A stretch of 22,156 nt of DNA from an uncultured Methanobrevibacter sp. (GTDB taxonomy: Archaea; Methanobacteriota; Methanobacteria; Methanobacteriales; Methanobacteriaceae): the NCBI RefSeq assembly GCF_900314695.1, contig NZ_OMWD01000031.1, forward strand, positions 1 through 22,156. The letters run 5' to 3'. Shown piece by piece: positions 7,932 to 14,990 of this stretch (positions are counted from its first letter, which is position 1; each line of letters begins with the position of its first letter). The notes below the pieces were generated by a model. The model worked only from the letters and a program-made list of their open reading frames with translations. It was not told the origin of the DNA and ran no database searches. Both the position numbers and the translations under genes were made by a program.

Positions 7932-8390
7932 TTAAATTTTAACTTCAACTTCTCTTAAAAATTCGATAATGTTAATACAACGTATTCCTAACTCTTTACA
8001 GACATAAGCTATTTTTCTTTGAGGAGTTCTATTCAGATTTTCTTCAGTGACTACAATAACAAGTTCATCAACCATTGCACATGCTATTAAATGAGGATCC
8101 GCCCAAGGCCCCTCACTTTTTCCGTGATTTTTAAAAACTTCAAATCTTGAATCTGTGAGAATTTTTCCCATGGCTTGAGTTTCTTCAACAGTTAATTCTC
8201 TGAAATAATCTTTATATTCACTCCATAACTCTTATGAATCTTCCAATTCTTCATAAACTGCACGAACGGAAAATGCTTTACCTTCTTCAAAGAGTTTATA
8301 AACTTCATCCCATAATGAAGGCAAAATATCTTGGGGAAATTGGTCTTCAAACTTCATTAATGAAGATGAATCAATGACATATCTTTTCAT
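7932..8390 (-). pseudogene. DUF4411 PIN-like protein gene, broken by an in-frame TAA
   Basis: Reading from the ATG at 8390 gives MKRYVIDSSSLMKFEDQF, the start of a PIN-like DUF4411 protein with the expected early acidic residue (Asp7) and the DSS motif. Codon 53 (8232-8234) is TAA. The same frame continues without interruption to 7932 and carries the family C-terminal half, with EGPWADPHLIACA and VVTEEN. Length without the stop would be 152 aa, normal for the family. A restart at the ATG at 8171 would give only the last 79 residues, without the N-terminal acidic site. The gene overlaps the metallopeptidase stop by ATGA and is its translationally coupled partner. DUF4411 genes are commonly found beside ImmA/IrrE genes in toxin-antitoxin-like pairs, with PIN-type RNase toxins. 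The stop could be a real loss of the toxin or a read error. Confidence 0.82.
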
Positions 8391-9535
8391 TGTTCACTTC
8401 CATAAACTCTTTTATGTAAGTCGGGAATATATTTTTTCTTCAGATTAGTAAATTTAGAGAACTCTCCACTATTTATTATTCCATTTTCATAAGCTTCTAA
8501 AACAACTGCACAATAGGACTCACTATTATATTTTATCACATTATTGAAATAATTTCCACCAGAACCTTTAGATTTAGAAGTTGAAAATTCTTTTAAAGTT
8601 TCTACTCTAGAATTATATTCATTATGAGAAATATTATGGGTGTCATATAATCTTCTTAAAATTACATGTGTGCTTACACCATATAAATGAGATAACTCAA
8701 TAATTGAATCAGTAGAGATTATATGTGCATTATTACTCAAATCATCGGCAGGGACTAAAAATTCTCCTGCTACTGCATTGCAGAAAATTTCTTCTTCAGA
8801 TAATTCATTATTCTCACATATTGCACTTTCACCCAGTAATAAATGAGTTAATTCATGGAATAATGAGAATATTCTGCCGTTGGTAGTATCTTTGCCATTT
8901 AATAATATTATAGGTATTTCTTCATGAAAAATACATAGTCCTCTCATTTCTTCTAAGAGCAATCCATCAGTTTCAAAAATTAAAATACCCATTTTTTCTG
9001 TAATGAGTTCTTTCCATTTATTTAAGAAATTATAATGTTCTTTATCCAATGAGTTATTTTTCCTAATCCAAGATTTTTGTTCCTCTAAGGATACATCTAA
9101 TTTTTCACGAATATATTTAACAACTTTTTTTCTGGATTTTAATTCTTCAATAACTTCAAATTTAGGAATAGGTTCATCTAATTCAAATAATAAATCCAAA
9201 TAAATTTCTCTCCTATGTTCTGATTTACGAATCTCTTTAATTAATTCAGGAGATTCATTTTTATAATTATTGGGATTTATTTTTCTAAAATTAATTAATG
9301 AAGGCAAATCATCGAAATCGGGTTCAATTTCCATAAAGAAGAAAGCTGTAGGAACGTTATACTTATTACTTACTTGTCTTAATTGATTCCAGGTAGGATA
9401 TTTTTCACCATTCTCCCATAATTTATAATGTTTTTTGATATATTCTGGCAATAATTCTTCATATTCTTCAATGAATCCGGCATATTTCCTTGCCCATATC
9501 ATCATTGCAGGATTTATAATTGCTTCTGACACCAT
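8387..9535 (-). CDS. ImmA/IrrE-type metallo-endopeptidase with N-terminal HTH-like region
   Basis: 382-aa protein of the XRE/ImmA-IrrE (COG2856) type. The zinc-peptidase motif is FHELTHLLLGE, with His227, Glu228 and His231. The third ligand is probably Glu249, four residues before Asn253 in the EIFCNAVAGEFLVP helix. The first 75 residues (ENGEKYPTWNQLRQVSNKYN then VPTAFFF) look like the remains of an XRE-type helix-turn-helix as in related fusion proteins. The C-terminal 60 residues resemble the extension seen in DUF4411-linked members. Proteases of this family cleave repressors or antitoxins. Here the partner gene is the damaged DUF4411 gene, joined by a 4-base overlap. AT content is higher than in flanking housekeeping genes, consistent with transfer. 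An alternative GTG start lies one codon on. Confidence 0.88.
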   Translation of the reverse strand: MVSEAIINPAMMIWARKYAGFIEEYEELLPEYIKKHYKLWENGEKYPTWNQLRQVSNKYNVPTAFFFMEIEPDFDDLPSLINFRKINPNNYKNESPELIKEIRKSEHRREIYLDLLFELDEPIPKFEVIEELKSRKKVVKYIREKLDVSLEEQKSWIRKNNSLDKEHYNFLNKWKELITEKMGILIFETDGLLLEEMRGLCIFHEEIPIILLNGKDTTNGRIFSLFHELTHLLLGESAICENNELSEEEIFCNAVAGEFLVPADDLSNNAHIISTDSIIELSHLYGVSTHVILRRLYDTHNISHNEYNSRVETLKEFSTSKSKGSGGNYFNNVIKYNSESYCAVVLEAYENGIINSGEFSKFTNLKKKYIPDLHKRVYGSEQ

Positions 9536-9775
9536 TCAGATTTCCCTATCATTTTTTTAATGCCATATATTAATTTATTAATAAAGGTTTCTATTCATTT
9601 ATTTTATCCAATAAAAAGATATTGTTCAAAATATTTAATCCATATTAATTAATTGTTCATCAGAATTTAACTAGATCCATGTTGATGTTTGTATAATGGT
9701 ATAGAAATAATCTACTCAAATTCAAGTTATCTTTTGGATAATATGAACTTTAGACTCAATATGATTTATATTCTT

Positions 9776-9801
9776 AAAGAAACAATTTAATTTGTTTCTT
9801 T
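9776..9801. terminator. Perfect 10-bp hairpin followed by T-run
   Basis: AAAGAAACAA (9776-9785) and TTGTTTCTTT (9792-9801) pair exactly around a 6-base loop. On the plus strand the right arm runs into further T residues, the shape of an intrinsic terminator. No intact plus-strand gene ends here, so it may be a leftover of a lost gene. Confidence 0.4.
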
Positions 9802-9993
9802 TTTCAACATAAAAATTTTCAAAATAATTAATGAAAATTATATTGGATATATTTTACATTGAATTATTTTGTAGTATAATATATGCATTAAAAGATATTT
9901 AAAGCTTGTTGAAGCCACTTCGTGAAATTGTTGTGAGAAAAACATCCAATATATAGTTTATGGTGAAATTAAGATATTAATCGTCAAGTTCAA

Positions 9994-10143
9994 TCAAATT
10001 AATCTAGTTTCAGCATCAATGTAGCTAAGCTCTGAAATTTCCTTTATAACATCACTATCTTTAATATCCTCAATTAGAAGTGGAGAATCTGGATTGTACA
10101 ATTTCTGATTTCTTTCAACTAGATTTGATGAGTAATTGGTGCA
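9994..10143 (-). pseudogene. Headless C-terminal gene remnant, family unknown
   Basis: On the minus strand a frame is open from just after a TAA (10144-10146) to a TGA at 9994-9996, 49 codons. Its translation (for example LVERNQKLYNPDSPLLIEDI and ELSYIDAETRLI) has the balanced, hydrophilic composition of real protein, unlike the surrounding AT-rich spacer. There is no ATG and no ribosome binding site; only a TTG occurs within it. The likely origin is the last 50 residues of a gene whose front has been deleted. It lies just downstream of the ARPP-1 gene on the same strand. I do not recognise the family. Confidence 0.35.
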
Positions 10144-10178
10144 TTAATCACTTCAAAAAAATGGTGATGTGTTAAAAA

Positions 10179-11099
10179 TCATATTCTAACATCATCATGA
10201 ATCTTTTTTTCATTTTCAGCAAATGCTTCGTCGCTTCCCACAAAGTATGACATGTGAATCAGCTCATCCTTAAAGGTATAGCAGCTGCCGACACCGTCTT
10301 CGCTTTTAATCTCAAATCGACTTTCAAGGCCTTCGTTTTTCACTTCTTCAAATTCATCATTCAATGCTGCATCAATGATGCTTCTGATTGCATCCCTGTC
10401 GATTGCAAAAACGTTGTCGTTTACTTCGGCATTGATGAGGTAGCTTTTAAGAATCTTTTCATGGTATTCCCTGTATATTTCGCTGTTTAAAAAGACTTCA
10501 AAGCCCTTTACCTCACCATCAATCATTACCGCAACACCTGTTTGGCCTTCGACAACTTCAAAGACTTCCATAAATTCGCTGAGGTCTGATTTTGCATTTT
10601 CATAGCTTTCAGACATTGCCTGTGTCGGTGATGAAAATGACCTGGACACTTCAAGTTCATCGATTGAATCCCAAACGGCCTTTTGAACATTGCCTTTGCT
10701 TCTGAAGGCATGGTGCTTTGCAAGGCGTGTTCTGTAGTTTGCAATGTTTTTGGACTGCTTGAAGTCGCTTACATATCCCCATCTTCCGTGTTCGGTACAG
10801 TTGACTGGCACTTTCATCTCGCTTTGAGGAGCAATAAGTATGGTTGCATCCATTATGCGGTTCTGGTCTCCTCCTACAATCTCTTCACCGTCCACCAGAA
10901 GAAGCGGGGCCACGGACTTGTTTTCAACGATTATTGTGTTTACTATTGACTGTTCGCATTCCTTGACATCTACAAGGCCAAGCTCAAAGCCCTTTTTAAG
11001 GGTCAGTAAATCGACCTTGTGGTTTATTGGGGTTTTGATTGGGATGACTGCGACATTTTTGTGGACCTCTTCGCCTAGAAGCTCATAGCTGGCTATCAT
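10179..11099 (-). CDS. ARPP-1 (DUF6569) domain protein
   Basis: 306-aa protein whose first 220 residues match the ARPP-1/DUF6569 family. The pattern is an N-terminal strand NVAVIPI, then LLTLKKGFELGLVDVKE, then the signature LLLVDGEEIVGGDQNRIMDAT, then VPVNCTEHGRWGY. Family function is not settled; comparative work links these domains to stress or conflict systems near phosphatase and ADP-ribose genes. The frame is open further upstream to 11306, but I place the start at the ATG at 11099. GGGTGA sits five bases before it, the domain begins right there, and the upstream part only shadows the HIRAN gene in another frame. It overlaps the HIRAN stop by 17 bases, so the two are translationally coupled. 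The last 85 residues are acidic and unassigned. Confidence 0.82.
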   Translation of the reverse strand: MIASYELLGEEVHKNVAVIPIKTPINHKVDLLTLKKGFELGLVDVKECEQSIVNTIIVENKSVAPLLLVDGEEIVGGDQNRIMDATILIAPQSEMKVPVNCTEHGRWGYVSDFKQSKNIANYRTRLAKHHAFRSKGNVQKAVWDSIDELEVSRSFSSPTQAMSESYENAKSDLSEFMEVFEVVEGQTGVAVMIDGEVKGFEVFLNSEIYREYHEKILKSYLINAEVNDNVFAIDRDAIRSIIDAALNDEFEEVKNEGLESRFEIKSEDGVGSCYTFKDELIHMSYFVGSDEAFAENEKKIHDDVRI

Positions 11100-11496
11100 C
11101 TGCTTCACCCCTGATGTTTTTCTTAATGAAATCAACGTCAATCTTTCCCAGATTGTCTGAAAGATAGTGTATGTCGCTTTCAGGGTTTTCCACCTCTGCA
11201 ATGTATTCGTCTGATGTGAGAACCCTTGCAAGTGCAACGGAACCTGTGACGAACTTGATTTTAGCAAAGTATTCGTCGTTGATTTTGTCGTATAGCCTTC
11301 CGGCACTCATTGATCCAATGACGACGGTGTTGGTGCTGTTTGCCACATAGCCTATCTTTCCGAAATATCTCATTTCACAGGCTATCGCTTCGGCATCATA
11401 CTTGTTGTCCGGCTCCTTTACAAGCTTTATGAGTCCATTAAGCTTAAGCGGTTTTGAGCCGTGCATATTGTTGAATGACTGTATTGTTATATACAT
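11083..11496 (-). CDS. HIRAN domain protein
   Basis: 137-aa protein dominated by a HIRAN domain. LVKEPDNKYDAEAIACEM (about residues 25-42) is the typical E-P-x-N-x-x-D-x-x-A-I signature, followed by GKIGYVAN. HIRAN domains bind 3' DNA ends or damaged DNA in HLTF-type enzymes; stand-alone versions occur in bacteria and archaea near repair and restriction genes. AAGGTGAT (11502-11509) a few bases before the ATG is a strong ribosome binding site, and a TATA-like TTTAAATATTATATGG lies near 11523-11538. The gene leads a two-gene operon with the ARPP-1 gene, whose start it overlaps by 17 bases. The pairing suggests the two proteins act in one response, probably to DNA damage or foreign DNA; that is inference. 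Confidence 0.85.
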   Translation of the reverse strand: MYITIQSFNNMHGSKPLKLNGLIKLVKEPDNKYDAEAIACEMRYFGKIGYVANSTNTVVIGSMSAGRLYDKINDEYFAKIKFVTGSVALARVLTSDEYIAEVENPESDIHYLSDNLGKIDVDFIKKNIRGEADDSQL

Positions 11497-11509
11497 ATAT
11501 TATCACCTT

Positions 11510-11909
11510 GTGAATATCTTGTGCCATATAATATTTAAATGTTATTGAAAATATTCTGCTTTGGTGAAAATGCATTTTTTTAATTTAACATTATTAATAA
11601 TGATAGATAAATATGTTCATATAATAATTGAAAAATATCATATGTGTTCAGAAATTTGTGAAATCCGACTGATTTTTAACTACAAATTTCTTATTTTCAA
11701 ATGAAATTTTAAACATAATTTTATATAAATCCATTTTTAATAAAAAAATAATATTATTTTAAAATAATGATTATACAAAATTCATATTATCATTAAAAAA
11801 CCGGAACAAAATTTGTCGAAAAAATATTTTTTTAAAGCGAAATAAAGCCCCCATTTGGCGAATTTCCAAATAAAAATTGCCTAAATTTTTATATTTGCAT
11901 TAATAAAAA
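11510..11909. other. 400-base AT-rich spacer with hairpins and a promoter-like box
   Basis: No gene is seen on either strand. Besides the HIRAN promoter it holds a perfect 9-bp inverted repeat GAAATTTGT/ACAAATTTC (11651-11659 and 11682-11690), a short ATTTGG/CCAAAT stem (11853-11858 and 11866-11871) and a TATA-like AAATTTTTATATTT at 11884-11896. Long AT-rich leaders with such structure are common ahead of methanobacterial surface-protein genes. The box may be the original adhesin promoter, now attached to a gene that has lost its front. Confidence 0.4.
11523..11538 (-). promoter_or_regulatory. Promoter of the HIRAN/ARPP-1 operon
   Basis: The minus strand reads TTTAAATATTATATGG, a TATA-like element centred about 34 bases before the HIRAN ATG. 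It implies a very short leader that just includes the AAGGTGAT site. Confidence 0.4.
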
Positions 11910-13205
11910 TTGTTTTTAATATTGGGAACAAATGAACATCATTTGAATGGTAAGGATTTCACTGTTAAAACTGGTAATGATGGTAAGGCTGCATTACCGA
12001 TTGATCTCTTGCCTGGTAAATACGTGGCAAAAATTAAATTCAATGAAGATAACATCTATTTGGGTTTTTCTGTTAGTTCAAATGTTGTTGTTAATAAGCT
12101 TGCTACTGGTTTAACTGTTAATGACATCAATATCGTTTATGGTGATTCAGCTAATCTGATTATCTCTTTAAAAGACAGGAATAATGCTGTTTTGAAAGGT
12201 AAAGATATTTCAGTTAATTTGAATGGTAAGAATTTCACTGTTAAAACTGGAAATGACGGTCAGGTAACATTGCCGATTGATTTACTTCCTGGAAAATACA
12301 CATCAAAAATAAAGTTCAGTGAAGATAACATCTATCTGGCTTCTTCTGTCAGTTCAAATGTTGTTGTTAATAAGCTTGCTACCGCTTTAACTGCTGGTGA
12401 CATCAATATCACCTATGGCGATTCAGCTAATCTAATCATTACTTTAAAGGACGGTAATGCCAATGCATTATCTGGAAAAATCATTATGATTAATATAAAT
12501 GACAAGGATTATTTCACAACAACCGACAATAATGGTGAGGCAGCATTGCCGATTGATCTTCTGCCTGGAAAATACGCAGCAAAAATAGAATTTGGAGAAG
12601 ATAATATATATCTCTCATCATTTGCCGGTGCAGAAATTTCTGTTGACAAAGTTGATACCACTTTAAGCGCAAATAATGTCAACATGATATATGATGATTC
12701 TAAAAATCTCGTTGTTACACTCACAGACAGCAAAGGAAATCCTCTTTTAGGAAAATCAGTTACAATCAGACTGAGTGAGGATGTTTACACCAAAAAGACT
12801 AATGCTAAGGGTCAGGTCGTATTGGGTGTTGACGAGCCGGCAGGCAAATACAATGCCAGAATTTCATTTGCAGGCGACGACATATACAAGTCATCAGGCC
12901 ACACATCCAAGGTGACTGTCAATAAGGCATCTCCAAAAATAACTGCATTCGCCAAAGCGTTCAAAGCCAAATCAAAATCTAAAAAGCTAATTGCAACACT
13001 TAAAAATAAAAACAAGGTCATGAAAAATGTCATTGTCAAATTGACTGTCAACAAGAAGACCTACAAGGTCAAAACCAATTCAAAAGGAGTTGCAGTTTTC
13101 GCAATTAAGTTGACTAAAAAGGGCAAATACAATGCGGCCTATAAGTTTGAAGGAAATTCCAACTTCAAGTCATCAACAAAAACCGTTAAAATAAGCATAA
13201 TATAA
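11910..13205 (+). CDS. 5'-truncated Ig-repeat adhesin-like protein (probable pseudogene)
   Basis: The frame gives up to 431 residues: four Ig-like domains with a 92-residue period, then a lysine-rich C-terminal module (KAFKAKSKSKKLIATLKNK, then VNKKTYKVKTNSKG) like that of the adhesin at 1056. Each domain carries a GKY-x-A-K-I strand and a GDSANLI-type strand. The front is wrong for a surface protein: no signal peptide, no ATG, no clear ribosome binding site (the first usable codon is TTG at 11910), and the first Ig unit begins in its middle at LNGKDFTV. Homology to the second unit starts abruptly at about 11941. I infer that a deletion removed the signal peptide and earlier repeats. If translated, the product would stay inside the cell. 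The C-terminal part is intact and ends at a TAA before two hairpins. Confidence 0.72.
   Translation: MFLILGTNEHHLNGKDFTVKTGNDGKAALPIDLLPGKYVAKIKFNEDNIYLGFSVSSNVVVNKLATGLTVNDINIVYGDSANLIISLKDRNNAVLKGKDISVNLNGKNFTVKTGNDGQVTLPIDLLPGKYTSKIKFSEDNIYLASSVSSNVVVNKLATALTAGDINITYGDSANLIITLKDGNANALSGKIIMININDKDYFTTTDNNGEAALPIDLLPGKYAAKIEFGEDNIYLSSFAGAEISVDKVDTTLSANNVNMIYDDSKNLVVTLTDSKGNPLLGKSVTIRLSEDVYTKKTNAKGQVVLGVDEPAGKYNARISFAGDDIYKSSGHTSKVTVNKASPKITAFAKAFKAKSKSKKLIATLKNKNKVMKNVIVKLTVNKKTYKVKTNSKGVAVFAIKLTKKGKYNAAYKFEGNSNFKSSTKTVKISII
11941..12935 (+). repeat. Four tandem 276-bp Ig-domain coding repeats
   Basis: The codons for the PGKY/AGKY turn recur at 12012, 12288, 12564 and 12840, exactly 276 bases (92 codons) apart; a diverged fifth turn lies 279 bases later in the C-terminal module. 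Units one and two are close at DNA level, for example the shared stretch TCAAATGTTGTTGTTAATAA; units three and four are more diverged. The first unit is incomplete at its 5' end. Such arrays can gain or lose units by recombination. Confidence 0.8.
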
Positions 13206-13223
13206 TTTTTTGTCTTCATTCAA

Positions 13224-13263
13224 TATACATGTATCCAAATAAATATTGCAGGATGCATGTATA
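13224..13263 (+). terminator. 13-bp hairpin after the Ig-repeat gene
   Basis: TATACATGTATCC (13224-13236) pairs with GGATGCATGTATA (13251-13263) with a single G-T pair and a 14-base loop. It lies 19 bases after the stop codon of the Ig-repeat gene, in the gap between convergent genes, and fits a 3'-end processing or termination structure. Confidence 0.5.
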
Positions 13264-13275
13264 ACTCTTTATTTT

Positions 13276-13341
13276 GAAAGGAATGTTAATTAAAACATGG
13301 CACATATTTAATTACATGTCAGATAATTAACCGTTCCTTTC
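13276..13341. terminator. Long imperfect hairpin between convergent surface-protein genes
   Basis: GAAAGGAATGTTAATTA (13276-13292) is nearly the reverse complement of TAATTAACCGTTCCTTTC (13324-13341), with one small bulge, and ACATG/CATGT (13295-13299, 13315-13319) pair inside it. The structure is close to symmetric and sits between genes that run toward each other. A two-way terminator is the plain reading; a degraded miniature element is possible. Confidence 0.45.
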
Positions 13342-13380
13342 ACTAAATGATAATGAAATTTCCACCTGTCTGATGCAAGA

Positions 13381-13968
13381 TTACGAAGTAATCATTGCAC
13401 CTTCATCATATGCAACTCCATCTTCATAGGCAGAACCGTCAGCAGAATATCTTGTTACATATTTATGGCCATTTCCATCATGATATACAACAATGCTTGA
13501 TCCGGTGTCACCACCAGGATGAGTTTCAGTCCAACCCTGAGAATTTGAACTGGAGGATTCGCTAGTGGTTTTTTTGACTTTTTCTTTGATGGTTAAGTTC
13601 TGTGTTGTGTTGTTTCCGGTGTAGTTCTTGTTGCCTTTATAGCTGACTTTAACTTTGTATTTGCCCTTTTTCAGATTAGAATCAATCTTTGCTTTACCTT
13701 TTGAATTAGTTTTGACAGTCTTATTTAAAACAACTTTACCTTTACCGTTTTTAACGGTGACCTTTACATTCTGTTTTGAAAGAGGAGTCTTGTTTGAATC
13801 TGTCAGCTGAACAGATATGTCATCCCCTTCAGTCAATGTCTTGTTGCTTGTTACCTTAATTTTAGTTGCTTCCTTTGCATTGCTTGGTTGCATAAACAGT
13901 ATTCCTAATGCCGCTGCAAGAATAATGATTATTACAATCAATATTATGATAATGTTTTTGTTTGACAA
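13381..13968 (-). CDS. Membrane-anchored Ig-like domain protein
   Basis: About 195 aa. An N-terminal membrane anchor (NIIIILIVIIIILAAALGIL) is followed by one Ig-like domain (about residues 33-130) with the TNSKGKAKI and KKGKYKVKVSYKGNKNY strands seen in archaeal surface proteins. A serine-rich linker comes next, then a glycine/tyrosine-rich tail (HDGNGHKYVTRYSADGSAYE) that I do not recognise. The frame is open to a TTG at 13986, but GGGGAG (13974-13979) lies six bases before a second TTG at 13968, so I prefer that start. No ATG is available in this frame near either. A TATA box TATAAATA lies at 13997-14004. Likely role: small surface protein; partner unknown. It faces the truncated Ig-repeat gene. 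Confidence 0.75.
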   Translation of the reverse strand: MSNKNIIIILIVIIIILAAALGILFMQPSNAKEATKIKVTSNKTLTEGDDISVQLTDSNKTPLSKQNVKVTVKNGKGKVVLNKTVKTNSKGKAKIDSNLKKGKYKVKVSYKGNKNYTGNNTTQNLTIKEKVKKTTSESSSSNSQGWTETHPGGDTGSSIVVYHDGNGHKYVTRYSADGSAYEDGVAYDEGAMITS

Positions 13969-13996
13969 TTTTTTCTCCCCATACAATTGTTATATC

Positions 13997-14004
13997 TATT
14001 TATA
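13997..14004 (-). promoter_or_regulatory. TATA box of the anchored Ig-like protein gene
   Basis: TATAAATA on the minus strand, about 32 bases before the preferred TTG start at 13968, leaving room for only a very short leader. Confidence 0.4.
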
Positions 14005-14118
14005 CACAATTTGTATGATAATCCTTTCGACTGCAAAAAACGCTATAATATAAGTTTAAAAAACGAGATAAGTGTGATTATATGAAAAATTATTAAATAA
14101 AAAAAGTTGGGAGAATTA

Positions 14119-14916
14119 TTATGCTCCCGGAACAGTGTACTTGTCATTTACACCATAGAATATTCCGTCACCTTTACGTTTTTCGGTAACGTTCAGCAAG
14201 GCATTGTTGAATATGATGTTTAACAATTTGTATCCGTCCTTGTCTATGAAATCTGTTAGAGAATTGTTGTTTTCTCTAGCTTTGAGTGCTTCACGCTCAA
14301 CGTCAAAGCATGCTGCATAGAGAATCTGTGCTGAACTTTCCTCTGCAGACTCAGGAGGATATTTTTCTGTTAAATCATTGGATTTCAGATAATCCGCATA
14401 AACTTTCCATTGCTTTTTGATTTCATTTCCTTTGGCTGTAAGCTTGCCGTTTTTAAGGATGTCTGTGTAGTTATCACCGTCATAGGCGTTTTCCTTTTTA
14501 AGGGCTTTTATGAAATAGTTGAAGTCCCTTTCGAACTTGTTTGCAATGGAATGATTGTTGGTCTGCTTTGCCATTGCCTTCAGGTTGAATTTCTTTCCCT
14601 TGTTCAGGTTCTTGAGAAGGTTAATGGATGCTGATTGTGAAGTCTTGAGCTCTCCCCTGTTTGCGATTCTGAGGGTTATCCCTTTCATGACTTCCATGTC
14701 ATCTGGAGTGAGCTTATTTCCAACCTCATATGAATCGTCCAAATCGATGTCACATCTGATCTGATTCCTGTTTATAAGCTCAAGGACTGTAAGTGACAGC
14801 GCATTGACATCTATCCCATTGTCTTTGGAAAAGAGTATTGATACCATAGGATAAGAATCGTCGCTTGGAATTTCTTTAATGCTTTCATCGTATTTGGTGT
14901 TTCCTAAACCTAACAT
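14119..14916 (-). CDS. DUF2207-like cytoplasmic domain protein
   Basis: 265-aa soluble protein. Its layout resembles the cytoplasmic C-terminal half of DUF2207 membrane proteins: a winged-helix-like start with NALSLTVLELINRNQIRCDI (compare the family L-x-x-L-x-x-R-G-x-I pattern), then KQWKVYADYLKSNDL, then PPESAEESSAQILYAACFDV (compare the family W-x-x-F-x-x-Y-L and Y-A-x-A-x-G segments). No membrane segment is present, so this would be a stand-alone version; the assignment rests on pattern and is not certain. GGTGAT four bases before the ATG fixes the start. The gene lies 72 bases beyond the last zinc-ribbon gene on the same strand but has its own TATA box next to a 9-bp palindrome, so it can be regulated separately. 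Confidence 0.7.
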   Translation of the reverse strand: MLGLGNTKYDESIKEIPSDDSYPMVSILFSKDNGIDVNALSLTVLELINRNQIRCDIDLDDSYEVGNKLTPDDMEVMKGITLRIANRGELKTSQSASINLLKNLNKGKKFNLKAMAKQTNNHSIANKFERDFNYFIKALKKENAYDGDNYTDILKNGKLTAKGNEIKKQWKVYADYLKSNDLTEKYPPESAEESSAQILYAACFDVEREALKARENNNSLTDFIDKDGYKLLNIIFNNALLNVTEKRKGDGIFYGVNDKYTVPGA

Positions 14917-14950
14917 AATATCACCATCACTATTTAGTCTTTAATGGATG

Positions 14951-14990
14951 GCATATAAAGTTTTTCGAATGCAAGCGCCCACTTGCATTC
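14951..14990 (-). promoter_or_regulatory. TATA box with adjoining 9-bp palindrome (candidate operator)
   Basis: On the minus strand a perfect inverted repeat GAATGCAAG-TGGGCG-CTTGCATTC (14967-14990) is followed directly by GAAAAACTTTATATGCC, a good BRE/TATA arrangement (TATA about 14952-14960). The predicted transcript start near 14930 leaves a short leader with GGTGAT. The palindrome overlaps the stop codon of the zinc-ribbon gene at 14989-14991. It may be an activator or repressor site, or a terminator hairpin for the zinc-ribbon operon, although no T-run follows it. Confidence 0.5.

Larger units (their letters stand above)
9536..10178. other. 643-base AT-rich gap with probable gene debris
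   Basis: No intact gene is visible. The gap holds the promoter of the metallopeptidase gene (TATA-like AATTAATATATGG near 9565-9577), a 10-bp perfect hairpin followed by T at 9776-9801, a pair of 10-bp inverted repeats 95 bases apart (TATATTGGAT at 9839-9848, ATCCAATATA at 9944-9953) enclosing a TATA-like stretch, and a 49-codon headless frame at 9994-10143. The mix suggests an eroded accessory segment. Confidence 0.5.

Noticed and set aside
11100..11306. Upstream extension of the ARPP-1 frame by 69 residues
   Set aside because: The extension shadows the HIRAN gene in another frame and has no protein-like composition; a clean ribosome binding site precedes the ATG at 11099.
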